Assembly (NCBI GenBank): GCA_937859005.1
Contig: CALLYR010000261.1
Coordinates: 1 to 7,000 of the forward strand
From: an uncultured Paracoccus sp.
GTDB taxonomy: Bacteria; Pseudomonadota; Alphaproteobacteria; Rhodobacterales; Rhodobacteraceae
Length of the DNA: 7,000 nt
Direction of reading: 5' to 3'
Shown here: positions 1-6,604 of the stretch, one piece after another
Position numbering within the stretch: the stretch's first letter is position 1
Layout of the letters: every line of letters begins with the position of its first letter
Notes under the pieces: model-generated
The model's database searches: none
What the model was told of the DNA's origin: nothing
What the model saw: the letters and a program-made list of their open reading frames with translations, nothing else
Translations under genes and position numbers: made by a program

Positions 1-1
1 A

Positions 2-292
2 CCCGAGGAATTCGCCACCGCCATCCGCACCGTCGCTGCGGGCGAGTTCTATCTGAACCCCCGGCAGGCCGTAGCGCTGGCCACCCGGCAGACCGCGCCC
101 GGCGAAGGTGTGCTGACCGACCGCGAACAGCAGGTGCTGGCGCTGATCGGTCAGGGCAAGTCGCTGCAGGACATCGCCGACCAGATCGGCGTCAGCTACA
201 AGACGGTCGCCAATGCCTCGTCCGCGCTGAAGCGCAAGCTGGGCGTCACCGGCACGGCCGGCCTGATCCGTTACGCGGTCGAGGGCGGCTGA
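2..292 (+). CDS. LuxR/NarL-type response regulator, C-terminal part (5' end outside window)
   Basis: An open frame runs from the left edge (first full codon at base 2) to a TGA at 290-292, with about 96 residues visible. The first ~36 residues, with a pattern A-I-R-x-V-x-x-G-E-F-Y-L-x-P, match the end of a receiver domain and the linker of NarL/FixJ-type regulators. The remaining 60 residues, from LTDREQQVL onward, form a GerE/LuxR helix-turn-helix: the recognition region reads IGVSYKTVANASSALKRKLG and the protein ends LIRYAVEGG. Such proteins are DNA-binding transcription factors usually controlled by phosphorylation of an Asp in the missing N-terminal receiver; that Asp and any partner kinase lie outside the window. 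An internal ATG-less start near 110 would remove the linker and is not the true start. The gene converges on the TRAP permease gene and overlaps its 3' end by 22 bp, so it is probably not part of that operon. The regulated genes cannot be told from this fragment. Confidence 0.88.
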   Translation, partial: PEEFATAIRTVAAGEFYLNPRQAVALATRQTAPGEGVLTDREQQVLALIGQGKSLQDIADQIGVSYKTVANASSALKRKLGVTGTAGLIRYAVEGG

Positions 293-2352
293 ACCCGCCG
301 CGCCAGCAGCTGCCGCGCCGCGATGGGCGCCAGGATCGCCAGCCCGACCAGCGTCGCCACCAGATTGGGCGCGACCAGCAGGATCGCAGCCACCGCCAGG
401 ATCAGCCGCTCGGCCATCCACAAGGGTGCAAACAGCCAGCCCGTGATCGCCGCCGACAGCGTCCAGATCCCCAGCACCGCGCCGCTGAAGGCAAGCGCGA
501 ACGCTTCCCATGTGAAACCGTCGGTGACCAGCAGCAGCGCCGGCTGGAAGGCGAAGACGAACGGCACCAGCGCCTTGCCCATCGACAGCCGAAAGGCGGT
601 ATTGCCGGCCTTGAAGGCATTGGCGTTCGCGATCCCCGCCGCAGCATAGGCCGCCAGCGCCACCGGCGGCGTCACATCCGCCAGCACCCCGTAGTAGAAC
701 ACGAAGAAATGCGCCACGATCGGCTGGACATTCAGCAGCCCCAGCACCGGCGCCGCGACCGCAACCATGATGATATAGTTGGCGGTCGTCGGAATCCCGC
801 ATCCCATCAGCACGCAGACGACCGCGGTCAGCAGCAGCGTGAACAGCAGCGTCAGCCCCTGGACCCCCATCACCTCGAACGGCAGGATCGCCAGCGTCGC
901 ATGGACACCCTGCGCCCAGTCTGCGGCCACGCCCGTCACCATATAGGCGATCTTGAAGCCCACGCCTGTCAGGGTCACCACCCCGATCACGACGCCGACC
1001 AGGGCGGCCGCGGCAGTCACGGCCAGCGACTGCTTGGCCCCCAGGACGAAGCCTTCATAGATGCCGTGGGCGGCGCGCTTCAGCCCCAGGGCGACGCCAT
1101 TCGCGGCCAGTTCCTGCCACAGCAGCACCGCGATGCAGGTGACGATGGACCAGAAGGCCGCGGCAAAGGGCGTGCGCCCCGACAGCAGCACCCCGATCAG
1201 CACCAGCAGCGGGATCACCGTCAGCCAGCCGGCCCTGAGCACCTTCCAGGCGTTGGGCAGTTCCTCGGGGTGCAGGCCACGCAGGCCCAGGCGCTTGGCC
1301 TCCAGATGGACCTGCACCAGCACGCCGAAGAAATGCATGAAGGCCGGCACGATGGCCGCGGTCAGGATCGTGGTCAGCGGCAGGCCCAGATATTCGATCA
1401 TCAGGAACGCTACCGCCCCCATCACCGGCGGCGTGATCTGGCCCCCGGTGGATGCCGCGGCCTCGACCGCGGCGGCGAAATGGCGGGGATAGCCCACCTT
1501 GATCATCGCCGGGATGGTCAGCGCCCCGGTTGTCACCGTGTTGGCGATGGACGACCCCGAGATCGACCCCAGCAGCGCCGAGGACAGCACCGACACCTTG
1601 GCCGGTCCCCCGGCGTAACGCCCCGCCATCGCGCTTGCCACGTCGATGAACAACTGCCCCAGTCCGATCCGCGTCGCCATGACCCCGAACAGGACGAAGT
1701 GGAACACATAGGTCGCGATCACCCCCAGCGCGGTGCCATAGATTCCCTGGCTGGTCAGATATAGATGGTTGACGATATTGGACCAGCTTGCGCCCGGATG
1801 GACGAAGATGCCCGGCATGTGCTGGCCGAAATAGGCATAGGCGATGAACAGGATGGCGATGACAGGCAATGGCCAGCCCATCGACCGCCGCACCGCCTCC
1901 AGCAGGACGACGATCAGAAGGGTGCCCATGATGACATCGATGGGCAGCGGATTGCCGACCCGGAACGCCAGCTGGTCATAGATCCAGGGCACATACAGCG
2001 AGGCGACCGTCCCGCCGATCGCCAGGGCCCAGTCGATCAGCGGCAGGCCCAGAAAAGACAGCGGCCCGCGCGAGACCCCGGAGCGGCCGAAGGCCGAGAA
2101 TGACAGGAACACCAGGAACAGCGTGACGGCCATATGCAGGCCGCGGTGCAGCGTCGCCTGCGGGATGCCGAACCCTGCGGTATAGAAGTGATAGCACGAC
2201 AGCAGGAACAGCAGCGCCCCCGCCAGCATCGCGACCGGCCGGACCAGATCGCGAAACCGCATCTCGGGGTCGAATTTCTCCTCCAGCGCCTGCAACTCGT
2301 CGGCGGACGGAACGTCGGGTTCGTCGTAATGCTGCGGGCGCGGGTCGGTCAT
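271..2352 (-). CDS. TRAP transporter permease, fused 4TM/12TM (DctQM-type, TAXI class)
   Basis: The 693-residue protein is an inner-membrane permease. Family knowledge: in TAXI-type TRAP systems the small DctQ-like subunit is commonly fused to the large DctM-like subunit, and uptake is driven by an ion gradient. Seen here: a charged cytoplasmic N-terminus (~1-38), several hydrophobic segments between ~39 and ~220 (the DctQ-like part), then the DctM-like part. The latter contains the signature GSISGSSIANTVTTGALTIP (262-281), ITPPVMGAVAFLM (306-318) and the second, pseudo-repeated loop with DVTPPVALAAYAAAG (559-573). The length is normal for the fusion. The ATG at 2350-2352 is supported by AGGGAA at 2360-2365, seven bases upstream. 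The TAA (271-273) lies inside the convergent regulator gene. The binding-protein gene lies 63 bp upstream on the same strand, so the two are very likely cotranscribed. The transported substrate cannot be read from the sequence. Confidence 0.95.
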   Translation of the reverse strand: MTDPRPQHYDEPDVPSADELQALEEKFDPEMRFRDLVRPVAMLAGALLFLLSCYHFYTAGFGIPQATLHRGLHMAVTLFLVFLSFSAFGRSGVSRGPLSFLGLPLIDWALAIGGTVASLYVPWIYDQLAFRVGNPLPIDVIMGTLLIVVLLEAVRRSMGWPLPVIAILFIAYAYFGQHMPGIFVHPGASWSNIVNHLYLTSQGIYGTALGVIATYVFHFVLFGVMATRIGLGQLFIDVASAMAGRYAGGPAKVSVLSSALLGSISGSSIANTVTTGALTIPAMIKVGYPRHFAAAVEAAASTGGQITPPVMGAVAFLMIEYLGLPLTTILTAAIVPAFMHFFGVLVQVHLEAKRLGLRGLHPEELPNAWKVLRAGWLTVIPLLVLIGVLLSGRTPFAAAFWSIVTCIAVLLWQELAANGVALGLKRAAHGIYEGFVLGAKQSLAVTAAAALVGVVIGVVTLTGVGFKIAYMVTGVAADWAQGVHATLAILPFEVMGVQGLTLLFTLLLTAVVCVLMGCGIPTTANYIIMVAVAAPVLGLLNVQPIVAHFFVFYYGVLADVTPPVALAAYAAAGIANANAFKAGNTAFRLSMGKALVPFVFAFQPALLLVTDGFTWEAFALAFSGAVLGIWTLSAAITGWLFAPLWMAERLILAVAAILLVAPNLVATLVGLAILAPIAARQLLARRVQPPSTA

Positions 2353-2378
2353 GGGCGGTTTCCCTGGGGCAAGGGGGC

Positions 2379-2397
2379 GCGGGCGACTGCCGCCCGC
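2379..2397 (-). other. Intercistronic hairpin between TRAP binding-protein and permease genes
   Basis: A perfect inverted repeat, GCGGGCG (2379-2385) and CGCCCGC (2391-2397), encloses a 5-base loop in the 63-bp gap between the binding-protein stop and the permease start. There is no following T-run on the minus strand, so it is not a classical terminator. In many binding-protein-dependent uptake operons, hairpins at this position stabilise the upstream message or cause partial termination, giving more binding protein than permease. That role is inferred here. It also lies only about 14 bases upstream of the permease ribosome-binding site. Confidence 0.6.
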
Positions 2398-2415
2398 ACC
2401 CGGATCGACGGCCGC

Positions 2416-3420
2416 TTACTTCAGCAGCCCGGCTTCCTTGTAGAACCGTTCCGCGCCGGGGTGCAGGGGGATGCCCAGACCGTCCAGCGCATGTTCGCGG
2501 GTGATCTGCTTGCCCTTGGCATGGCCTGCATCCAACTGCTTGCGGGTGTTGTCGTTCCACAGCGCCTTGGTGATTTCATAGATCAGTTCCTCGGGCTGGT
2601 CGGCCGAGGTCACCCATTGCGCGCCCACGGCGATGGTGGGCACGTCGCCCGACATCCCGTCATAGGTGCCGTTCGGCACCGTGTCCCTGGCAAAGAACTT
2701 GTTGTTGGCCAGCAGCTCGTCCACCGGCGCCCCCTTGATGGGAACGAGGGTGACCTTGTGCTGGCTGGCCAGTTCCGCGATGGCGCCGGCCGGATAGCCG
2801 CCCACGAAGAAGAAGGCATCCATCGCGCCGTCCTTCATCCGGTCGGCGGCCTGGTCGGGTTTCAGATACTCCGGCTTGATGTCCTTTTCGGTCAGGCCCG
2901 CCGCGCCCAGGATCAGCTGGGCATCGACGATGGTGCCGGAACCCGGTTCATCCAGCGACACGCGCTTGCCCTTCAGATCGGCCAGCGACTTGATGCCCGA
3001 AGCCTCGGACGCGACCAGATGGATCGATTCGGGATACAGATTCGCGATGGCGCGCAGCTTTTCGGCGGGAGGCTGACCTTCCCAGACGCCGGTCCCGGTA
3101 TAAGCCCAGGCTGCCACGTCGCCCTGGGCAAAGCCGGATTCCAGCGTGCCGCCCATGATCGCGTTGATATTGGCGACCGATCCGTTCGCAGCCAGTGCAG
3201 ATGCGACCAGCCCCGGGACCCCGCAGGCGCCACCGTCCTCGCAGGCGCGCGATCCGGGCGGGGCCGAGATCGCGTTCGCCAGCAGGCCCCCGATCGGGTA
3301 ATAGGTCCCGGCCGTGCCGCCGGTGCCGATGCGGAAGAACTTCATCTCCTGCGCGCCGGCGACGGTGCCCACCGCGATCAGGGCCGCCGCGGCAAGCCCC
3401 AGGATCCCTTTGTTGAACAT
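2416..3420 (-). CDS. TAXI-family TRAP transporter solute-binding protein
   Basis: A 334-residue periplasmic binding protein that captures a solute and delivers it to the membrane permease encoded just downstream. Seen: a signal peptide of ~23 residues (K4, a hydrophobic core of A/L/V/I, and a probable cut after AGA before QEMKFF). It is followed by the TAXI N-terminal block RIGTGGTAGTYYPIGGLLAN (30-49), a Cys pair (C60, C66) of the kind common in this family, GTLESGFAQGDVAAWAY (91-107), and a lobe with GKRVSLDEPGSGT (151-163). The C-terminal end IPLHPGAERFYKEAGLLK (317-334) is typical of the family. Length is normal. The ATG at 3418-3420 has AGGAG at 3428-3432 with seven bases between. This is the first gene of the minus-strand TRAP operon and is divergent from the Rieske oxygenase operon. 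The ligand is unknown; few TAXI proteins have defined ligands, and glutamate/dicarboxylate assignments should not be assumed. Confidence 0.95.
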   Translation of the reverse strand: MFNKGILGLAAAALIAVGTVAGAQEMKFFRIGTGGTAGTYYPIGGLLANAISAPPGSRACEDGGACGVPGLVASALAANGSVANINAIMGGTLESGFAQGDVAAWAYTGTGVWEGQPPAEKLRAIANLYPESIHLVASEASGIKSLADLKGKRVSLDEPGSGTIVDAQLILGAAGLTEKDIKPEYLKPDQAADRMKDGAMDAFFFVGGYPAGAIAELASQHKVTLVPIKGAPVDELLANNKFFARDTVPNGTYDGMSGDVPTIAVGAQWVTSADQPEELIYEITKALWNDNTRKQLDAGHAKGKQITREHALDGLGIPLHPGAERFYKEAGLLK

Positions 3421-3479
3421 GGCTGTGCTCCTGCCTGGTTCGTGTCTTCACGGCCACGTTAAGACCGGCGGGGCGGAAG

Positions 3480-3485
3480 AGACAA
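3480..3485 (-). promoter_or_regulatory. Weak candidate -35 element for the TRAP operon
   Basis: On the minus strand TTGTCT (plus bases 3480-3485) is followed 17 bases later by TTAACG, about 35 bases before the binding-protein ribosome-binding site. The -35 matches four of six consensus bases and the -10 is poor, so this is only a candidate. No convincing sigma-70 promoter was seen for the plus-strand oxygenase operon in the same interval, so its promoter may rely on an activator or lie upstream of the repeat region. Confidence 0.2.
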
Positions 3486-3574
3486 CCTCACCCCTGCGCG
3501 GAGGTGCGGCGATTTGTCCGAATCCGTCCATCGCGTGTCGGATTCGTCCTCTCCCGCGCCGCGGCGGCGGTGCA
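3486..3574. repeat. Pair of decayed palindromic repeat units in the divergent intergenic region
   Basis: Two related stretches sit about 60 bp apart. Unit A (3486-3511) starts CCTCACCCC and continues through GCGGAGGTGCGG. Unit B (3548-3574) starts CCTCTCCC and continues through GGCGGCGGTGCAA. Each can fold on itself: A pairs CACC with GGTG, and B contains the perfect 10-base palindrome CGCCGCGGCG at 3557-3566. Between them lies a perfect 8-base inverted repeat, CGAATCCG (3519-3526) and CGGATTCG (3539-3546), separated by 12 bases. The minus strand of both units reads as the same PPRRG-type peptide in one frame, as is typical of short dispersed intergenic repeats in alphaproteobacteria. Assignment to a dispersed family is inference, since only this locus is visible. 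The composition differs from the coding sequence on either side. Confidence 0.5.
3500..3504 (+). promoter_or_regulatory. Shine-Dalgarno-like GGAGG upstream of an alternative TTG start
   Basis: GGAGG lies nine bases before a TTG (3514-3516) that is in frame with the Rieske oxygenase and would add 34 residues. It falls inside repeat unit A, where GGAGG(T)G is part of the palindrome, so the match may be incidental. It matters because it competes with the ATG at 3616, which has only a poor ribosome-binding site. Confidence 0.3.
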
Positions 3575-3615
3575 ATCCTGAAGACCAGCCGCCCTTCCTG
3601 CCCGATGGACCTGCC

Positions 3616-4860
3616 ATGCTCGACCAGAACGAAACGCTTTCCCGCATCACCGCGCGCCGCAAGGGCTATTCGCTCGACCGTGATCTTTACTGCGATCCCG
3701 GCGTCTTCCAGTCCGATCTGGACCAGATCTGGTACAGGGAATGGCTGTTCGCGATTCCGGCCTGCGAGATCCCGAAAACCGGCAATTACGCCACGCTGCA
3801 GATCGGCGCCTATCCCGTCATCATCGTGCGCGGGGCCGACCGGGAAATCCGCGCCTTCCACAACGTCTGCCGCCACCGCGGCCAGAGGCTGAGCGCAAAG
3901 CCCTGCGGCTCGGCCGCGAAACTGGTCTGCCCCTATCACCAGTGGACCTATGACCTGGACGGACGGCTTCTGTTCGCCCGCGACATGGGGCCGGATTTCG
4001 ACGCCAGCCAGTTCGGGCTGAAGCCCGTCCATTGCCGCAACGCGGGCGGCATGGTCTGGATCTGCCTGGCCGAACGGCCCCCGGAATTCGGCGGGCTGGA
4101 AAACATCCTGCGCGATTATCTTGCGCCCAGCGGGCTGCCGGAAGACGCGGAAGTCGCCTTTTCCTCGACCATCGTGGAAAAGGGCAACTGGAAGCTGGTG
4201 ATCGAGAACAACCGCGAATGCTATCACTGTTCGGGGTCGCACCCGGAACTGTGCCGCACCTATTCCGACGATCCGCTGATGACGGTGATGGAGGGGCCGC
4301 ATTCCGCATCCCCCGAGATCCTTGCGCACTGGGACCGCTGCGACGCGGCTGGAATTCCGGCACGTTTCGTCAGCCAGGACGACATGCAGTGGCGGCTGGC
4401 GCGCGTGCCGTTGATGAACCACGCGGAATCCTTCACCATGTCGGGCAAGGCGGCGGTGTCGAAACGCATGGGCACGATCCCGTGGAACGACGCCGGATCG
4501 CTGATGTTCTATCATTTCCCGTCAAGCTGGCACCATTTCCTGCCCGATCATGCCATCGTCTTCCGCCTGCTGCCGATCAGCGCGACGGAAACCGAGGTCA
4601 CGACCAAGTGGCTGGTGCGCAAGGACGCGGTCGAGGGGCAGGATTACGACCTGAAGGCCCTGACCGAGGTGTGGCTTGCCACCAACGACGAGGACCGCCG
4701 CGTGGTCGAGGAAAACCAGGCCGGCGTCCTGTCCCCCGCCTATCAGCCCGGCCCCTATTCCCCCCGGCAGGAGGAAGGCGTGATCCATTTCGTGGACTGG
4801 TATTGCCGCGTGATGGCCGACCGGCTGGCGACGCAGCCCTCGGCGCTGGCCGCCGAATGA
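3616..4860 (+). CDS. gbcA: Rieske non-haem iron oxygenase, GbcA-like (probable glycine betaine or related quaternary amine monooxygenase)
   Basis: A 414-residue cytosolic oxygenase, numbered from the ATG at 3616. It carries a Rieske [2Fe-2S] site, C85-x-H87 and C105-x2-H108 (VCRHRG and CPYHQW). The mononuclear iron site has H204 and H209 in the block NNRECYHCSGSH, with D360 in NDEDRRVVEENQ as the probable third ligand. E201 stands where many Rieske oxygenases have a bridging Asp; Glu at this point is known from the carnitine oxygenase CntA. The family member GbcA N-demethylates glycine betaine to dimethylglycine plus formaldehyde with O2 and reducing power from GbcB. Length, overall resemblance and the adjacent reductase fit GbcA; stachydrine or carnitine remain possible substrates. 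The ATG is chosen because homology-like sequence begins near MLDQNETLSRITARRKGYSL, while the TTG at 3514 would add 34 low-complexity residues encoded by the repeats. It overlaps the reductase gene by 4 bp. No dimethylglycine or sarcosine genes are visible nearby. Confidence 0.88.
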   Translation: MLDQNETLSRITARRKGYSLDRDLYCDPGVFQSDLDQIWYREWLFAIPACEIPKTGNYATLQIGAYPVIIVRGADREIRAFHNVCRHRGQRLSAKPCGSAAKLVCPYHQWTYDLDGRLLFARDMGPDFDASQFGLKPVHCRNAGGMVWICLAERPPEFGGLENILRDYLAPSGLPEDAEVAFSSTIVEKGNWKLVIENNRECYHCSGSHPELCRTYSDDPLMTVMEGPHSASPEILAHWDRCDAAGIPARFVSQDDMQWRLARVPLMNHAESFTMSGKAAVSKRMGTIPWNDAGSLMFYHFPSSWHHFLPDHAIVFRLLPISATETEVTTKWLVRKDAVEGQDYDLKALTEVWLATNDEDRRVVEENQAGVLSPAYQPGPYSPRQEEGVIHFVDWYCRVMADRLATQPSALAAE

Positions 4861-5936
4861 CGCGCCCGCTGATCCACCCTCTGTCCAGCCCCGCCTGGAC
4901 GGATGCCGAGGAACTGGAATGCGCGATGGTGGTGCCCGAGACGCCGGACACCGCCACCTTCACCTTCCGCGCCCCGTCGGGCGCCTGGTTCGATTACCAG
5001 CCGGGCCAGTTCCTGACGCTGGACCTGCCGCTGCCGGGGGGCAACGTCCAGCGCACCTATACGATCAGTTCCTCGCCTTCGCGGCCGCTGTCGGTCTCGG
5101 TCACGGTCAAGGCGCAGATGGACAGCCGTGCCACCCGCTGGATGCTGGACCATCTGCGGCCGGGGATGCGCCTGCGCGCCTATGGCCCCGCGGGGGTGTT
5201 CACCAACCACCGCCATCCGGCCGGGAAATACCTGTTCGTCTCGGCCGGGTCGGGGATCACGCCGATGATGTCGATGACCACCTGGATGTGGGATTCGGGC
5301 GAGATGCCGGACATCGTCTTCGTCCATGCCGCGCGCGCGCCCGCCGACATCATCTTCCGTCAGCGGCTGGAACAGATGGCCGACCGGGTGCCGGGGTTGC
5401 AGTTGCGATTTACCGTCGAGGAACCGGACCCCTTTCGCGCCTGGTCCGGTTATCGCGGGCGGCTGAACCAGATCATGCTGGGGCTGATGGCCCCCGACTA
5501 TCTGGAACGCGAGGTCTTCTGTTGCGGCCCCGAGCCCTTCATGCAGGCCGTGCGCGACATGCTGGGCGCGCTGGGGTTCGACATGGACCGATACCACCAG
5601 GAAAGTTTCGCGGCCCCCATCCGCACCGCGGCCGAGGTGCCCGCGCTGGACGACGTGATCCCGGACCAGACCGCGCTTGCCGAGATCGTCTTTGCCCTCT
5701 CGGGCGTGGCCGCGGCCTGCACGGAAACCGACACGGTTCTGGCGGTGGCCAGGGCCAGCGGGTTGAACATCCCCTCGGGCTGCACCTTCGGCCTGTGCGG
5801 CACCTGCAAGGTGATGAAGACCGAGGGCGAGGTCCACATGGTCCACAACGGCGGCATCACCGAGGACGAGATCGACGAGGGCTACATCCTCGCCTGCTGT
5901 TCGCACCCAATGGGGCGGGTGGTGGTCGAGGTATGA
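4857..5936 (+). CDS. gbcB: GbcB-like reductase of the Rieske oxygenase (FAD, NAD(P)H, C-terminal [2Fe-2S])
   Basis: A 359-residue electron-transfer partner that would pass electrons from NAD(P)H through FAD and a plant-type ferredoxin centre to the oxygenase. Domain order: a flavin-binding barrel (~20-115) with RTYTISSS at 66-73; a nucleotide-binding domain (~120-240) with GSGITPMMS at 131-139 and CCGPEPFM at 222-229; a linker; and a C-terminal ferredoxin domain (~275-359). The cluster ligands are C309, C314, C317 and C347 (C-x4-C-x2-C-x29-C). This order and length match GbcB. The carnitine and phthalate-type reductases have the same type of modules, so the flavin (FAD versus FMN) is inferred from the R-x-Y-T motif. 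The ATG at 4857 overlaps the oxygenase stop as ATGA, which points to translational coupling. No good Shine-Dalgarno sequence precedes it. The TGA is at 5934-5936, followed after about 30 bases by a hairpin. Confidence 0.92.
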   Translation: MTRPLIHPLSSPAWTDAEELECAMVVPETPDTATFTFRAPSGAWFDYQPGQFLTLDLPLPGGNVQRTYTISSSPSRPLSVSVTVKAQMDSRATRWMLDHLRPGMRLRAYGPAGVFTNHRHPAGKYLFVSAGSGITPMMSMTTWMWDSGEMPDIVFVHAARAPADIIFRQRLEQMADRVPGLQLRFTVEEPDPFRAWSGYRGRLNQIMLGLMAPDYLEREVFCCGPEPFMQAVRDMLGALGFDMDRYHQESFAAPIRTAAEVPALDDVIPDQTALAEIVFALSGVAAACTETDTVLAVARASGLNIPSGCTFGLCGTCKVMKTEGEVHMVHNGGITEDEIDEGYILACCSHPMGRVVVEV

Positions 5937-5966
5937 GGCCCGATGGCCGCACCACGCGTGATTGAA

Positions 5967-6005
5967 CCGCCCATGGACAATTCCCTTGGGCGGAAATGCT
6001 GTTTT
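5967..6005 (+). terminator. Probable terminator of the oxygenase-reductase operon
   Basis: CCGCCCA (5967-5973) and TGGGCGG (5987-5993) form a perfect 7-bp stem, extended by two further G-C pairs after one mismatch, around a 7-base loop. It begins 31 bases past the reductase stop. A T-run of four (6002-6005) follows after eight bases, so the tail is imperfect. The hairpin lies between two convergent genes and could also slow transcription arriving on the minus strand from the gene at 6564-6028, although no clear T-run follows on that side. Confidence 0.5.
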
Positions 6006-6027
6006 GAATTCCGAGCGCCCGAAGCAA

Positions 6028-6564
6028 TCAGAACCTGAAGCCTGCAAGGATCTGGGTGCTTTCGCCAGTAGCGCGCAGACCCAGGGTGAACCTGTCGATG
6101 GACACGGCCAACACTGCGCCGAAGTTTCCTTCATAATCGGTATCGGGCGCGGTGTCGGCATAGCACTGATATCCAAGATGGGAATCCGCACAATCCGCGA
6201 AGGATTCCCGAAGCCCGACGAGAAGGGCTGCATCTGCCCGGAAGCGCCCATTATCGATCATGTTGCCCCCGAACAGGAAGTTGTATGACATCGCCTGCTT
6301 CGGCTCGTCGTCCATCCCCCACGTCGAGTCGATCATCGTTCCTTCGCCGGCGATATCAAAGCCCAGAATCAGCTTGCTGTCGGCGCGCTGGTGCATGAAA
6401 CCGATCGAGAAGGGCATATCGTCATTCTCGAATGGGTCATCGCTGTTGGCATTTCCCCCACCCAGATAGAAAGTGTTTCTCATCGACACTTCTTCCTGAG
6501 CATGGGCATGGGCCGCCGACAGGACAAGCGGCAGGCAGAGACACAAAGTCTTGAATATTTCCAC
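6028..6564 (-). CDS. Exported hypothetical protein, probable small outer-membrane beta-barrel
   Basis: A 178-residue protein of no recognised family. It starts with a clear signal peptide: K5, a hydrophobic stretch rich in Leu/Cys (7-18), then AHA before a probable cut at 22/23 (QEEVSM). The mature part has short alternating hydrophobic and polar runs with many Gly, such as NTFYLGGGNA, SYNFLFGGNM and FTLGLRATG. It ends in LAGFRF; a terminal Phe is a common mark of outer-membrane barrels recognised by the Bam machinery. Two Cys (in FADCADSHLGYQC) could form a loop disulfide. At ~156 mature residues an 8-strand barrel is possible, but this is inference. The start is GTG at 6562-6564; no in-frame ATG, GTG or TTG was found before the upstream stop, and the ribosome-binding site is weak. 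Base composition is visibly lower in GC than the neighbours, suggesting acquisition or relaxed selection. It converges on the oxygenase operon and has a candidate promoter and repeated half-sites just upstream. Confidence 0.72.
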   Translation of the reverse strand: MEIFKTLCLCLPLVLSAAHAHAQEEVSMRNTFYLGGGNANSDDPFENDDMPFSIGFMHQRADSKLILGFDIAGEGTMIDSTWGMDDEPKQAMSYNFLFGGNMIDNGRFRADAALLVGLRESFADCADSHLGYQCYADTAPDTDYEGNFGAVLAVSIDRFTLGLRATGESTQILAGFRF

Positions 6565-6580
6565 GGCTGATTGCTCGACA

Positions 6581-6604
6581 TCTGATTTGATCAGAAAATC
6601 TGAT
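6581..6604 (-). promoter_or_regulatory. Three alternating 6-bp half-sites, putative operator
   Basis: TCTGAT (6581-6586), ATCAGA (6590-6595) and TCTGAT (6599-6604) are exact copies in alternating orientation, each separated by three bases. This makes two overlapping perfect inverted repeats with a 9-base period. The array lies 17 to 40 bases upstream of the GTG start of the exported-protein gene and overlaps its predicted -10 element. The layout suits cooperative binding of a dimeric repressor. No candidate regulator gene lies beside it. Confidence 0.5.

Noticed and set aside
709..1764. Long plus-strand open frame (351 codons) opposite the TRAP permease
   Set aside because: It is rich in His, Arg, Gln and Asp with no family resemblance, and lies wholly antisense to a well-supported permease; a frame shadow of GC-rich coding DNA.
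2134..3462. Plus-strand open frame (442 codons) opposite the TRAP binding protein
   Set aside because: Antisense shadow of the TAXI binding-protein gene; no recognisable domain, and it crosses two real genes and their gap.
3448..4515. Minus-strand open frame (355 codons) over the oxygenase gene
   Set aside because: The opposite strand has intact Rieske and iron-site motifs; this frame only reflects codon bias, though its PPRRG repeats helped reveal the intergenic repeat units.
4032..4856. Upstream extension of the reductase reading frame into the oxygenase gene
   Set aside because: The frame stays open by chance; family-like sequence begins only at the ATG at 4857, which has the typical ATGA coupling to the oxygenase stop.
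4755..6251. Minus-strand open frame (498 codons) over the reductase gene
   Set aside because: Low-complexity His/Arg/Gly composition and antisense to a clear three-domain reductase.
5962..6288. Plus-strand open frame (108 codons) after the reductase
   Set aside because: It begins inside the terminator hairpin, is antisense to the signal-peptide-bearing protein, and has no recognisable features.
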